Shown: positions 28,817-36,384 of the stretch, in pieces
How positions within the stretch are numbered: position 1 is the stretch's first letter
How the letters are laid out: each line of letters begins with the position of its first letter
Assembly (NCBI GenBank): GCA_020354025.1
Contig: CP070638.1
Location: 842,860-906,859, forward strand
Direction of reading: 5' to 3'
Length of the DNA: 64,000 nucleotides
DNA from: Fidelibacterota bacterium
GTDB lineage: Bacteria; Fidelibacterota; Marinisomatia; SCGC-AAA003-L08; TS1B11
Notes under the pieces: model-generated
Seen by the model: the letters and a program-made list of their open reading frames with translations, nothing else
Databases searched by the model: none
What the model was told of the DNA's origin: nothing
Translations under genes and position numbers: made by a program

Positions 28817-31324
28817 ATGACCAAGCTTGATGATGCAGATAAACAGGAACAGCCGAAGCAGGAACAACCTGAGCAGGTGGAATCCGGTGGTGACGAAGAC
28901 TTCCCGGTTATGCCGCTTCGCAATACCGTTTTATTTCCGCAGCAGATTATCCCCATCTACATAGGACGCGAGCAGTCTCTCAAGCTGATCGATGATCTGC
29001 CATCCGGCCGCAAAATGCTGGTGGTAGTTGCCCAGCGAGACGGCACTATTGAAGTTCCTACCGAAGAGGACCTCTATCAGTGGGGCACTCTGGCGGTGGT
29101 TATGAAAATATTCGATATGCCCGATAACTCCAAGTCGGCCATTGTCCAGGGTATTGCCCGGGTCAATATCAAGGAATATATGACGAGTGGTCCCTACTTC
29201 CGGGCCATCGTCAATCGGGTGGAGGAAAATCAGGACGACAGCCTGGAGGCGGGTGCCCTGGTCGCCAATTTAAGGCAGATATACCACCGTCTTATCGAGG
29301 TGGTTCCCTATCTCACCGATGAACAGGCCGGTGTGTTATCCAATATCCAGGACTCTGGTCGGGTTGCTGACCGGGCTATCTCCATGATGAATATCCCCAA
29401 CCAGGAAAAACAGGAGATCCTGGAGGAGATGGATATCAAGCAGCGGCTGGAAAAAGCAACCGTTATCATCAACCGTGAAATTCAGCGTGCCGAGTTGGGT
29501 GAGAAGATTCAATCGGAGGTCCAGGACGAAATTTCCAAGACCCAGCGGGAGTACTATCTGCGCGAACAGATGAAAGCCATTCGCCGCGAGTTGGGTGAGG
29601 ATGAACAGACGCTTGATCAGAAGGAATTGGAGGATAAGATCAAGGCCGCCGAAATGTCTGAGGAAGCGGAGAAAGTGGCCCTGAAGGAGGTAGAGCGCCT
29701 GAGCCGGATACCTCCCCAATCACCCGAATACACTGTTGCCCGCACCTATATCGACTGGCTCACGGACCTGCCCTGGAGTAAGTCAACCGAGGATAACAAC
29801 GACGTGGTGAACGCCCGGCATATCCTGGACGAGGATCATTACGGATTGGACAAGCCCAAAGAGCGGATCGTCGAGTACCTGGCGGTGCGGAACCTGAAAG
29901 CTCAGCAGACGGAAGACGGAAAGTTGAAGGGCCCCATTCTGTGCTTTGCCGGTCCTCCGGGAACGGGCAAGACCTCCATCGGCCGCTCCATTGCCAGGGC
30001 CATGGGACGGAAGTTTGTGCGCATTTCCCTGGGAGGTGTGCGCGACGAGGCGGAAATCCGCGGCCACCGGCGAACCTATATCGGGGCACTGCCGGGCCGT
30101 ATCATACAGGGGCTGAAGAAAGCCGGGACCAACAATCCCATCTTCATGCTGGATGAGATCGACAAGCTGGGTATGGACTTCCGCGGGGATCCCAGTTCCG
30201 CCCTCCTGGAAGTACTGGACCCGGAACAGAACCACACTTTCAACGACCACTACCTGGAGGTTGACTACGACCTGTCCAACGTGATGTTCATCACCACCGC
30301 GAACCGGAAGGACCAGATTCCCGGCCCCCTGCGGGACCGTATGGAGATACTCGACTTTACCGGCTACATTGATGACGAAAAAATTAATATCGCCAAGAAT
30401 TTCCTGGTTCCCAAACAGGTCAAGGAAAATGCCCTCAATGAATCACAGATCGCTTTCCTGGAGAGCGGATTAAGAGAGCTCATCCACAGCTATACCCGTG
30501 AGGCGGGAGTCCGTAACCTAGAGCGGGAAATTGCGAACATCTGTCGTAAGCGGGCGCGGGAGGTAGTTGAAGGCAAGAGGACGGAGATAATTAAGATAAC
30601 CCGCCGGAACGTGGGTCACTACCTGGGGCCAGAGACTTATCATTCCGAAGTGGCTGAGCGGGTCAAGGAACCTGGTATCGTGGTAGGCCTGGCGTGGACG
30701 GCGGCTGGTGGCGATATCCTGTTCATCGAAGCCTCGCGGATGCCGGGACGCGGCCAATTGAGTCTCACCGGGCAGCTGGGAGACGTGATGAAGGAATCAG
30801 CCCGAGCTGCGTGGAGCTATGTCCGGGCTCACGCGGAAGAACTGGGCATCGATCCCAGCTTCTATAAGGGATGGGACGTGCATGTTCACGTACCGGCTGG
30901 CTCAATCCCCAAGGATGGCCCCTCCGCCGGAGTGGGGATGCTTACCGCCATCGTTTCGCTCCTGAGCGGCCGGCGGGTGAAGGAAGACGTTGCTTTGACC
31001 GGCGAGATTACCCTCAGGGGGAATGTACTCCCCATCGGTGGGATCAAGGAGAAAATTACCGCAGGGCATCGGGCCGGACTAAAACACGTGATCCTGCCGT
31101 TTGAGAATAAGAAGGATCTGGAGGATGTGCCCCCCAAGGTCAAGAAAGACCTGAGGATATCCTTTGTAAAGCAGATGTCACAAGTATTAAGCCTGGCCCT
31201 TGAGCGGAAAGCTGTCGTCCCACCGGTAACCGGCCCGCCGGAGGATGGTGTCCCGGAAAAAGAGGAGGAACTGGAGCGGGGCACGATCGAGGATGTCTTT
31301 TCGGAAGGAGTGGTCGTCGAGTAG
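28817..31324 (+). CDS. lon: ATP-dependent protease Lon
   Basis: 835 residues, full-length LonA. An acidic, Gln-rich extension precedes the N-domain (PVMPLRNTVLFPQQIIPIYIG). Walker A GPPGTGKTS is at about residues 378-386, followed by RISLGGVRDEAEIRGHRRTY. The protease domain has PKDGPSAGV with the catalytic Ser near 702 and PIGGIKEK with the Lys near 744. It degrades damaged and regulatory proteins, including many antitoxins. GGAGAGGGT precedes the start. The tRNA-Val gene holding the island follows 15 bp later. Confidence 0.97.
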   Translation: MTKLDDADKQEQPKQEQPEQVESGGDEDFPVMPLRNTVLFPQQIIPIYIGREQSLKLIDDLPSGRKMLVVVAQRDGTIEVPTEEDLYQWGTLAVVMKIFDMPDNSKSAIVQGIARVNIKEYMTSGPYFRAIVNRVEENQDDSLEAGALVANLRQIYHRLIEVVPYLTDEQAGVLSNIQDSGRVADRAISMMNIPNQEKQEILEEMDIKQRLEKATVIINREIQRAELGEKIQSEVQDEISKTQREYYLREQMKAIRRELGEDEQTLDQKELEDKIKAAEMSEEAEKVALKEVERLSRIPPQSPEYTVARTYIDWLTDLPWSKSTEDNNDVVNARHILDEDHYGLDKPKERIVEYLAVRNLKAQQTEDGKLKGPILCFAGPPGTGKTSIGRSIARAMGRKFVRISLGGVRDEAEIRGHRRTYIGALPGRIIQGLKKAGTNNPIFMLDEIDKLGMDFRGDPSSALLEVLDPEQNHTFNDHYLEVDYDLSNVMFITTANRKDQIPGPLRDRMEILDFTGYIDDEKINIAKNFLVPKQVKENALNESQIAFLESGLRELIHSYTREAGVRNLEREIANICRKRAREVVEGKRTEIIKITRRNVGHYLGPETYHSEVAERVKEPGIVVGLAWTAAGGDILFIEASRMPGRGQLSLTGQLGDVMKESARAAWSYVRAHAEELGIDPSFYKGWDVHVHVPAGSIPKDGPSAGVGMLTAIVSLLSGRRVKEDVALTGEITLRGNVLPIGGIKEKITAGHRAGLKHVILPFENKKDLEDVPPKVKKDLRISFVKQMSQVLSLALERKAVVPPVTGPPEDGVPEKEEELERGTIEDVFSEGVVVE

Positions 31325-31339
31325 GGCTTTTATCTATAG

Positions 31340-31414
31340 GGACGCTTAGCTCAGTTGGTTCAGAGCGCTGCCCTTACAAGGCAGAGGTCGCAGGTTCGAG
31401 TCCTGCAGCGTCCA
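31340..31414 (+). tRNA. tRNA-Val (anticodon TAC)
   Basis: Full cloverleaf: acceptor GGACGCT/AGCGTCC, D-arm GCTC/GAGC, anticodon arm CTGCC-CTTACAA-GGCAG, T-arm GCAGG-TTCGAGT-CCTGC, discriminator A. CC follows but the third base is G, so CCA is only partly encoded. The 3' half from 31370 on is also attL of the mobile island, so this half comes from the element. Confidence 0.97.
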
Positions 31415-31416
31415 CC
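31370..31416 (+). repeat. attL: left attachment repeat inside tRNA-Val
   Basis: 47 bases from the last base of the anticodon stem's 5' side to just past the discriminator. It is identical to 43590-43636 except G for A in the T-loop (TTCGAGT against TTCGAAT). The element thereby restores a full tRNA. Confidence 0.92.
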
Positions 31417-31428
31417 GACGAGAAAAAC

Positions 31429-31456
31429 GGGGATTCTTTAGCAATGAGGAATCCCC
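31429..31456. terminator. Hairpin downstream of tRNA-Val at the left end of the island
   Basis: GGGGATTC and GAATCCCC form an 8-bp perfect stem 15 bp past the tRNA. No T-run follows, so termination strength is unclear. The preceding CGACGAGAAAAACGGGG resembles the sequence beside attR, suggesting that the homology extends beyond the core. Confidence 0.5.
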
Positions 31457-31633
31457 GACTTGCAATCGACCTGCAATTTTGCTCGAAAACGAGTCTTCCT
31501 GAGATATCTCAACCTGGTAAAAATCTCAACGAAAATCGGCTGATACGAAAGGGATGGAGGGGGGGCGGGAGTTGATTTATTAGGGGCACTCACATTGCGG
31601 GATCAAATTTCAAATATTACACCATATGGGCAT

Positions 31634-32101
31634 CTACTCACGCACCTGATATCTCGGCTTACCGTCGGAATTAAATAGTATTTCCTTCACATTCATTATT
31701 GGAAGGATGAACCTGCTAAAAGGTGTACCGCTGGTTTTTTCTATTAAAACTCCTCGGGTTGTGGAGTAGTGGATTGAAAAGAGTGTAACAAGCAGATCAT
31801 CTGGCAATTGATATGTCTTCCCTTCCTTCTGTAGATTTTCCCAGCCCCTAACATTATACGCGGATTCGGTATCCAACTCCACGCATTTCTGCACTTCATC
31901 CCCCTCGCCGATCTGGATTACCGTTGAGAGTCTACAAATGAGAATTTGCTTCTCATCATCAAGAGAGAACTCTAATTCTAAGTGGAATCCAACAGGGATT
32001 TGTTCGTCTTTGGGGAGACTAATCTGGGTTAGGGTAAACCCCCTAACGTTAAAGGAAGAATATTTAAATTCAATCGCGACACTCTCCCCAACGCTCATCA
32101 T
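31634..32101 (-). CDS. SecB-like chaperone of a toxin-antitoxin-chaperone module (putative)
   Basis: 155 residues from ATG 32101, which overlaps the stop of the antitoxin gene as ATGA behind GGGGGA. The first 100 residues look like beta strands (VAIEFKYSSFNVRGFTLTQI, FHLELEFSLDDEKQILICRL); then a helix-rich end: LPDDLLVTLFSIHYSTTRGVL followed by GTPFSRFILPIMNVKEILF. The combination STTRG and LP-(I/V)-N is what I know from SecB-like proteins. In TAC systems of mycobacteria and others, the third gene encodes such a chaperone, which protects the antitoxin. The assignment rests on pattern and gene order, not on a search. Confidence 0.65.
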   Translation of the reverse strand: MMSVGESVAIEFKYSSFNVRGFTLTQISLPKDEQIPVGFHLELEFSLDDEKQILICRLSTVIQIGEGDEVQKCVELDTESAYNVRGWENLQKEGKTYQLPDDLLVTLFSIHYSTTRGVLIEKTSGTPFSRFILPIMNVKEILFNSDGKPRYQVRE

Positions 32102-32643
32102 GCAATCCCCCACTGAGACGAGGTGTCTTGATCTTTTCCTAAAGCGTCTCCACTAGTTCTCACTACACCCACGTCTTCAATCTCTTGGTCAGACAAAGGA
32201 GGAAATATTCTTCGCGCCTGATAGAACTCACTAGGATCATCTTCAATATTGAAGGCCTCTTCGCTTCTAATGACATGAGCGAATTGCCAGATAACTTCCT
32301 CAGTAGGGGATGGTAGTGTAGCCTCCTCTATGTCTCTCCATCCTTCGACATAGACTGACCATTTTTCATCCTGGGAAGTCTCACTCGTAATTTCCAATAG
32401 GGGCTCATCGAGAGCTTGCTCAATCCTACTTATTGTCTTCAAAGTTGGATTGTGAGATGGTGAAATTAAACGGCTCATGAATGAAGCCCGTAAGCCAGCA
32501 CGTTTTGCCACCTCATCTTGAGTCAATCCCTTCTTCTTTATTATCTGGGATATTCTAGCAGCTAGGTGGAATTTTGTTCTCAAGAAACGCTTTCGCTCCA
32601 CGGGGATTTCGTTTACGATTGCTTCTAATTTCTCTATACCCAT
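32098..32643 (-). CDS. XRE-family antitoxin with C-terminal extension (putative)
   Basis: 181 residues. A helix-turn-helix of the XRE type lies at about 28-82: RISQIIKKKGLTQDEVAKRAGL, SFMSRLISPSHNPTLKTISRIEQALDEPLLEI. The 100-residue tail is acidic with Trp and Pro, and could be the chaperone-dependent part known from HigA-type antitoxins of TAC systems (inference). It starts one base after the upstream stop (TAATATG) and ends in an ATGA overlap, so the three genes form one tightly coupled unit. It likely represses the promoter upstream of the first gene. Confidence 0.75.
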   Translation of the reverse strand: MGIEKLEAIVNEIPVERKRFLRTKFHLAARISQIIKKKGLTQDEVAKRAGLRASFMSRLISPSHNPTLKTISRIEQALDEPLLEITSETSQDEKWSVYVEGWRDIEEATLPSPTEEVIWQFAHVIRSEEAFNIEDDPSEFYQARRIFPPLSDQEIEDVGVVRTSGDALGKDQDTSSQWGIA

Positions 32644-32644
32644 A

Positions 32645-33142
32645 TTAACACCTAAACCTCAGGTTACCGTCGTATTGTAGTGAACCATAAGTATTCGTGA
32701 CTATTCTTATATCGCCACTTGAGATTCTTCGCTGAATTTCCGTGTGAGTGTGTACTAGAAGTTCAACCGCTGAATTGCATACGGGCACCTTCTGATAATT
32801 ACGCACATGCCAGGGTTTTACTCCGCCTCCTCCTACTATACTCAATTTCGGATCATCACATAAAAAGAATAGCCTCAGATTGCTTGCAACCTCAGTTTTA
32901 ATCTTACAGACCGGGATATCTTTCCCATCGACCTCATAGTCGAGATACTCATCAATAAATCCTATCTCCTTGATCATTTCAAGGACCAAGGCTTCAACAG
33001 GATAGAATCCCTTATTGTTCCTAATCTCTGGAGTGTCGAGGAATATTTCATATTCACAGAGTTCAGAGTCCGAGAATTTGACTGAATGAAGGGTGGCACC
33101 ATGATATGAGCCGAAGATGACCAGGTTGTAGTCACGATTCAC
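32645..33142 (-). CDS. Putative toxin of the three-gene module
   Basis: 165 residues from GTG 33142. The core LRLFFLCDDPKLSIVGGGGVKP followed by a helix ending TEIQRRISSGDIRI is similar in layout to Gp49/HigB/RelE-like toxins (beta sheet, GG-K turn, C-terminal helix), but it is longer and I do not recognise it directly. No ribosome binding site precedes the GTG; the predicted transcript starts at or next to it, so the mRNA may be leaderless. First gene of the operon with the XRE and SecB-like genes. Confidence 0.55.
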   Translation of the reverse strand: MNRDYNLVIFGSYHGATLHSVKFSDSELCEYEIFLDTPEIRNNKGFYPVEALVLEMIKEIGFIDEYLDYEVDGKDIPVCKIKTEVASNLRLFFLCDDPKLSIVGGGGVKPWHVRNYQKVPVCNSAVELLVHTHTEIQRRISSGDIRIVTNTYGSLQYDGNLRFRC

Positions 33143-33182
33143 TTTTAAGTTAATATTGCTTCACTTTTAAGTAAAGCAAATC
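33138..33182 (-). promoter_or_regulatory. Operator with two direct repeats and leaderless promoter of the toxin operon
   Basis: TTCACTTTTAAGT occurs twice (33138-33150, 33160-33172), 22 bp apart, two helical turns. Each holds an ACTT-N2-AAGT palindrome. On the minus strand TTGCTT and TATTAA, 18 bp apart, give a promoter whose start falls on the GTG. The right copies cover the start codon, so binding would block transcription; the natural binder is the XRE protein (inference). Confidence 0.55.
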
Positions 33183-33391
33183 CTTTGCCAAATGTTCCTT
33201 ATGAGACTCTTGTCGAGGAGAAATTTGATATTCGACCATGGGTAGTTACAAGAAATCAGTTAATTCTTTTCATCCATGCGGTCATTTTTTACCCACAAGG
33301 CTAGATTCAGCGTTTTAGAATGCTGCTCATAAGTGCTAAGGGGATGGTGCAATATCAGATATGCTGCTCTCGTTACACTGCGATTCTAGGA

Positions 33392-33520
33392 TGAGGGACA
33401 CCTAATTATCATGGTGATCTGGTAGAGCATAGCGTCTTCAATCATCTTTATCGCCTTGCTACACTCCGGCGTCACTAACCGGGCGATGTAGATACCGGAG
33501 GGGAGAACCGGTGACCTTGT
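33392..33520 (-). pseudogene. Remnant of a C-terminal secretion (sorting) domain
   Basis: The minus strand reads LPSGIYIARLVTPECSKAIKM, nearly the same as GIYIARLVTPDGTKATK at the end of the matrixin protease at 501. It is in another frame than the adjacent gene, overlaps no start and continues into unrelated sequence. So it is the tail of a lost secreted protein, or the former tail of the 188-residue protein next to it, cut off by a frameshift. Confidence 0.65.
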
Positions 33521-33524
33521 CTTA

Positions 33525-34091
33525 TTATTGACCTTTATAATCAAACGTGACGTCGGGTAGATAATCCCCGTTTGTATCAACGCCAACTTTATCCCAGTAG
33601 GAGTCTCCATTTGTATCCAAAAGCCAATACTCAAATGTCCCGTTGCCATCGTTATCATAGAGGACACCATCGACTATACCATCATAGTTATTATCAACTA
33701 CAAAATAGTCCATCAGCCCGTCTTGATTATCATCGGTGACGACCATATCATAATAACCATCATTATTCTGATCCACTGCGTATTTCTCGTAGACCCCATT
33801 CGCATCATCGTCGATATAATCGACACCCGGAAGGTGTTCCTGATTAGACGGCACCCTCCGCTTTTTTGCCATCTCTAGCTGTTCCCTTTGGAGTAGGAGC
33901 TTCTCACGTTCAATCGCCAGTCGTTCCCTTTGAATATCTAGAGATTCTGCCGCCCTCATTTCTTTATTCATTTCCACAAGCATCTCATTTAGACCATCTA
34001 AAATATTATGCAATGTTACTTGACCAAAAGCAGAGATAGGTATGATACTGACCGCTATTATGATCGGGATTAAAGAACAACGTTTTTTCAT
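33525..34091 (-). CDS. Exported protein with coiled coil and Asp/Asn-rich calcium-binding-like repeats
   Basis: 188 residues. Signal peptide (IPIIIAVSIIPISAFGQ), a charged coiled coil at about 38-80 (RERLAIEREKLLLQREQLEM), then six to seven repeats of the type DxNxDGxxD (VDQNNDGYYDMV, TDDNQDGLMDYF, DTNGDSYWDKV), like thrombospondin type 3 or EF-hand-like calcium loops. It ends with two TAA codons right where an out-of-frame sorting-domain remnant begins. Two tandem promoters lie upstream. Function unknown. Confidence 0.75.
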   Translation of the reverse strand: MKKRCSLIPIIIAVSIIPISAFGQVTLHNILDGLNEMLVEMNKEMRAAESLDIQRERLAIEREKLLLQREQLEMAKKRRVPSNQEHLPGVDYIDDDANGVYEKYAVDQNNDGYYDMVVTDDNQDGLMDYFVVDNNYDGIVDGVLYDNDGNGTFEYWLLDTNGDSYWDKVGVDTNGDYLPDVTFDYKGQ

Positions 34092-34188
34092 GATTCCCCC
34101 TTTGCATCAAGAAACTTCCGTAACTCACTAATTTACCATTTATGCTTACAAAAGTATCATATCATTATTATCCTCCCTTAATCCGGGA

Positions 34189-34231
34189 CCTTGGGCTATG
34201 GGAGCATAGGATAAAGTCGGTGAGATGTCAA
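34189..34231 (-). promoter_or_regulatory. Sigma-70 promoter with GCCCAAGG start element
   Basis: Minus strand: TTGACA (34231-34226), 17 bp, TATGCT (34208-34203), 6 bases, then GCCCAAGG from 34196. It points at the 188-residue exported protein gene, leaving a leader of about 105 bases. Confidence 0.75.
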
Positions 34232-34304
34232 GGAAAAGCCCAAGGCCCCTGAAGGATTGTGTGTCAGTTATTACACTGAGGAATGCACCCTCGAGTCTCC
34301 TCCC

Positions 34305-34351
34305 GGAACCCTGGGCAGCGAAAGAGTACAACAGTGGCGGAAGAAAGTCAA
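34305..34351 (-). promoter_or_regulatory. Second, upstream sigma-70 promoter with GCCCAGGG start element
   Basis: Minus strand: TTGACT (34351-34346), 17 bp, TACTCT (34328-34323), 6 bases, then GCCCAGGG from 34316. Same architecture as the promoter 120 bp further left. Confidence 0.65.
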
Positions 34352-34401
34352 GAATAATATTCATCCACGCCCTGATCTCTTTTGTATATTCCTATATATA
34401 C

Positions 34402-34430
34402 TTGACAAATCAGCAACTTGAGTGTAATAT
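34402..34430 (+). promoter_or_regulatory. Consensus sigma-70 promoter of a candidate small RNA
   Basis: TTGACA, exactly 17 bp, TAATAT. The predicted start is 34436-34437. No open frame follows; a closed RNA stem does. Confidence 0.8.
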
Positions 34431-34436
34431 ATCTCA

Positions 34437-34517
34437 GCCCAGGACTCCTCCTACTCCCCTGCAAGAGTAGGCCTATACCAATCTCTGCTACTTACGGAAT
34501 CCTGGGCCCTCTTTTCT
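34437..34517 (+). ncRNA. Candidate small RNA with terminator-like closing stem
   Basis: The transcript would begin GCCCAGGACTCC, which pairs with GGAATCCTGGGC at 34496-34507 (12 positions, one C-A mismatch), followed by CCTCTTTTCTTG. Inside is a 7-bp hairpin CCTACTC/GAGTAGG (34450-34471). No ribosome binding site or coding frame fits. About 80 bases; role unknown. It lies in the island's 640-bp gene-free stretch. Confidence 0.6.
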
Positions 34518-34731
34518 TGAACTCCCCTAGCACTACTCGCCAGAATCCCGTTTTTAGTCTCCTGGCGCTAGCCTAGTACGTCAAAGAATTAAAACAAACC
34601 CTTGGGAGATAAACAAAGGATAAGTGAATTCGCGCCTTACCATTTAAAACCCAACTCACATTAAATCCCATCCGATCCAGCTCAACTATTACTCCTAATT
34701 GGATTTTGGCTATGTGCTGATGTGAGCCGCC
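34518..34731. other. Rest of the gene-free stretch in the island
   Basis: Besides a weak CGCCAG/CTGGCG hairpin near 34540-34565 I see nothing here. Confidence 0.35.
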
Positions 34732-35043
34732 TTAGACTCCTTTTCTTGAGCCGCCGGTATCCTCAATCCAATTTATGTCTTCATATTTGCCGTCATCGAT
34801 CCACATACAAGCCTTACAAAATCCATATTCTATCCTTTTCTCAACAGTATCATATTCAGAGCTTTTCATTACCTTGTGCGAATAGCTTATCCTATAAGTG
34901 AATTCCTGGCCCTGTGGGCCTGAAATCCTATAGAAAATCCAGTGCGCTGTTACCCGATTGTTTGGCTGATCCTCATAATCGATTGCTATGTTCCATATTC
35001 CTTTTGTATTCTCGTGTATGCGCTTCTCTATCTCTCGTCTCAT
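34732..35043 (-). CDS. Hypothetical soluble protein
   Basis: 103 residues, charged, no signal or membrane segment, rich in aromatic residues (IWNIAIDYEDQ, AHWIFYRISGPQGQEFTYRIS). Two Cys in FCKACMW could form a small metal or redox site. GGGGGAG lies a few bases before the ATG. Not recognised. It is the last gene of a leftward run of island cargo. Confidence 0.55.
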   Translation of the reverse strand: MRREIEKRIHENTKGIWNIAIDYEDQPNNRVTAHWIFYRISGPQGQEFTYRISYSHKVMKSSEYDTVEKRIEYGFCKACMWIDDGKYEDINWIEDTGGSRKGV

Positions 35044-35247
35044 TTACTCTCCCCCTACTCTATTTGAGCAAGTTTTATCCAACAGCCGCTTCGCAATAGT
35101 ATCCTTTTATTGCTGCATTGTGGCTATTGCCCTTGTGTCCGAATCTCTCAGCAAACACCGTCTGAGTCTCCCCCAGGTGTTCCCTGATTTGGCGGAGGCG
35201 GGCGGCTGCTTCTGGATTTGGCTCATTCATTCAGATACTCCGGCTTT

Positions 35248-36204
35248 CTAGTATGCTATTGGTATATTATCAGGCTGCAAGCGACCTGGTCGTTGACCTC
35301 TTCTTGCTGCTACTATGAGAAGACTATCTCGAAGCGTTAAATACTTAATATTCGGTTCAATACAAAGTGCCCCCATTTCATTCACAGCCCATTCCAGGAA
35401 GCCTTCCGGTGGAGAGACGACTCCATACACGTCAGCAAGCCTTAAGTCTCTTATATTTTCCCACCCTTTGATATTTGCTATTCTTGCGTTTCTAAGGTAT
35501 GCCCCTGCAAGGGTTGCTAAGGCAAGGGTTGCATCTGTAAGGTCTACATCGTAAAGTAATGCCCCAGTAAGGTCTGCCTCGTAAAGAGATGCCCCGGTAA
35601 GGTCTGCCCCGGAAAGGTCTGCCGAGGTAAGGTCTGCCTCGTAAAGAGATGCCTCGGTAAGGTCTGCATAGCGAAGGTATGCACTATCGAGATCGCAATA
35701 AGACATTCGAGCTTCCCGTAGATTTGCACGCGACATAACTGTTCTTCTGAGAACTGCCTCACTTAATTTTGCACCAGGCAAATCCACTCCGATCCACAGT
35801 GCGTCTTCAGAAGTTCCACCAAGTATTGCACCAGATAGATCAATCCTGTAAAGGGAAATCCTATCCCTGTTTAAATCTTGAAGTGCGTCCGTCCTCCCTC
35901 CGTCACCAGGCTTCCCATGCGCTGCGTTGATAACTTGCCATGCTTGATAGTGTTTTGTTTTTCTTTGGTCTTCAGCCTGCTGTCTGCGATCATCCGCCCC
36001 TGCAAAATAGGCGATAACTGCAACCAAGATTGAGAAGCGTGCAATGTAGCCAAGAATCTCTATTAACGCCCAGCGGCTGAACCAGTAGGCCACCCACTCC
36101 ATCAGCCATTCTACATAGAAAAGCCAAACAAAAACCACGGCCCATGATGGGATAGTTGAGCGCTTATCACTCCATGATCCTGGTAGTTCTTTCTCTAAAG
36201 GCAT
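35248..36204 (-). CDS. Membrane-anchored pentapeptide-repeat protein
   Basis: 318 residues. Two membrane segments near the N-terminus (IPSWAVVFVWLFYVEWLM and LIEILGYIARFSILVAVIAYF), a basic linker, then about 20 pentapeptide repeats A(D/N)Lxx from residue 115 to 245 (YADLTEASLYEADLTSADLS), which fold into a right-handed quadrilateral helix. The tail is globular. At the DNA level a 23-bp unit is identical at 35571-35593 and 35631-35653. Membrane pentapeptide proteins are frequent in mobile elements; no function can be given. Confidence 0.85.
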   Translation of the reverse strand: MPLEKELPGSWSDKRSTIPSWAVVFVWLFYVEWLMEWVAYWFSRWALIEILGYIARFSILVAVIAYFAGADDRRQQAEDQRKTKHYQAWQVINAAHGKPGDGGRTDALQDLNRDRISLYRIDLSGAILGGTSEDALWIGVDLPGAKLSEAVLRRTVMSRANLREARMSYCDLDSAYLRYADLTEASLYEADLTSADLSGADLTGASLYEADLTGALLYDVDLTDATLALATLAGAYLRNARIANIKGWENIRDLRLADVYGVVSPPEGFLEWAVNEMGALCIEPNIKYLTLRDSLLIVAARRGQRPGRLQPDNIPIAY

Positions 36205-36384
36205 AATAAATCCCCCTCTTGATGCTGTTAAGTGGTCCCTAGATACACTGGCGCCGCATACGTGAAAGAAGCTGAGACCTCATTCCTCACCCTATCCCCC
36301 CCCCAGCTTTCCTATGCTGATCAGCGTGTACAGCCTATGCAATTGTCTTATTAGATGCCAATCTCCGTCAATTTTATACAGCAG

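Noticed and set aside
34146..34364. 72-codon frame on the minus strand with internal repetition
   Set aside because: It covers two tandem promoters; the repetition comes from their similar sequence, not from a protein.
35500..35700. Regular repeats that could suggest a CRISPR array
   Set aside because: They are in frame and encode pentapeptide repeats; the spacing is a multiple of 15 bp and there are no cas genes.
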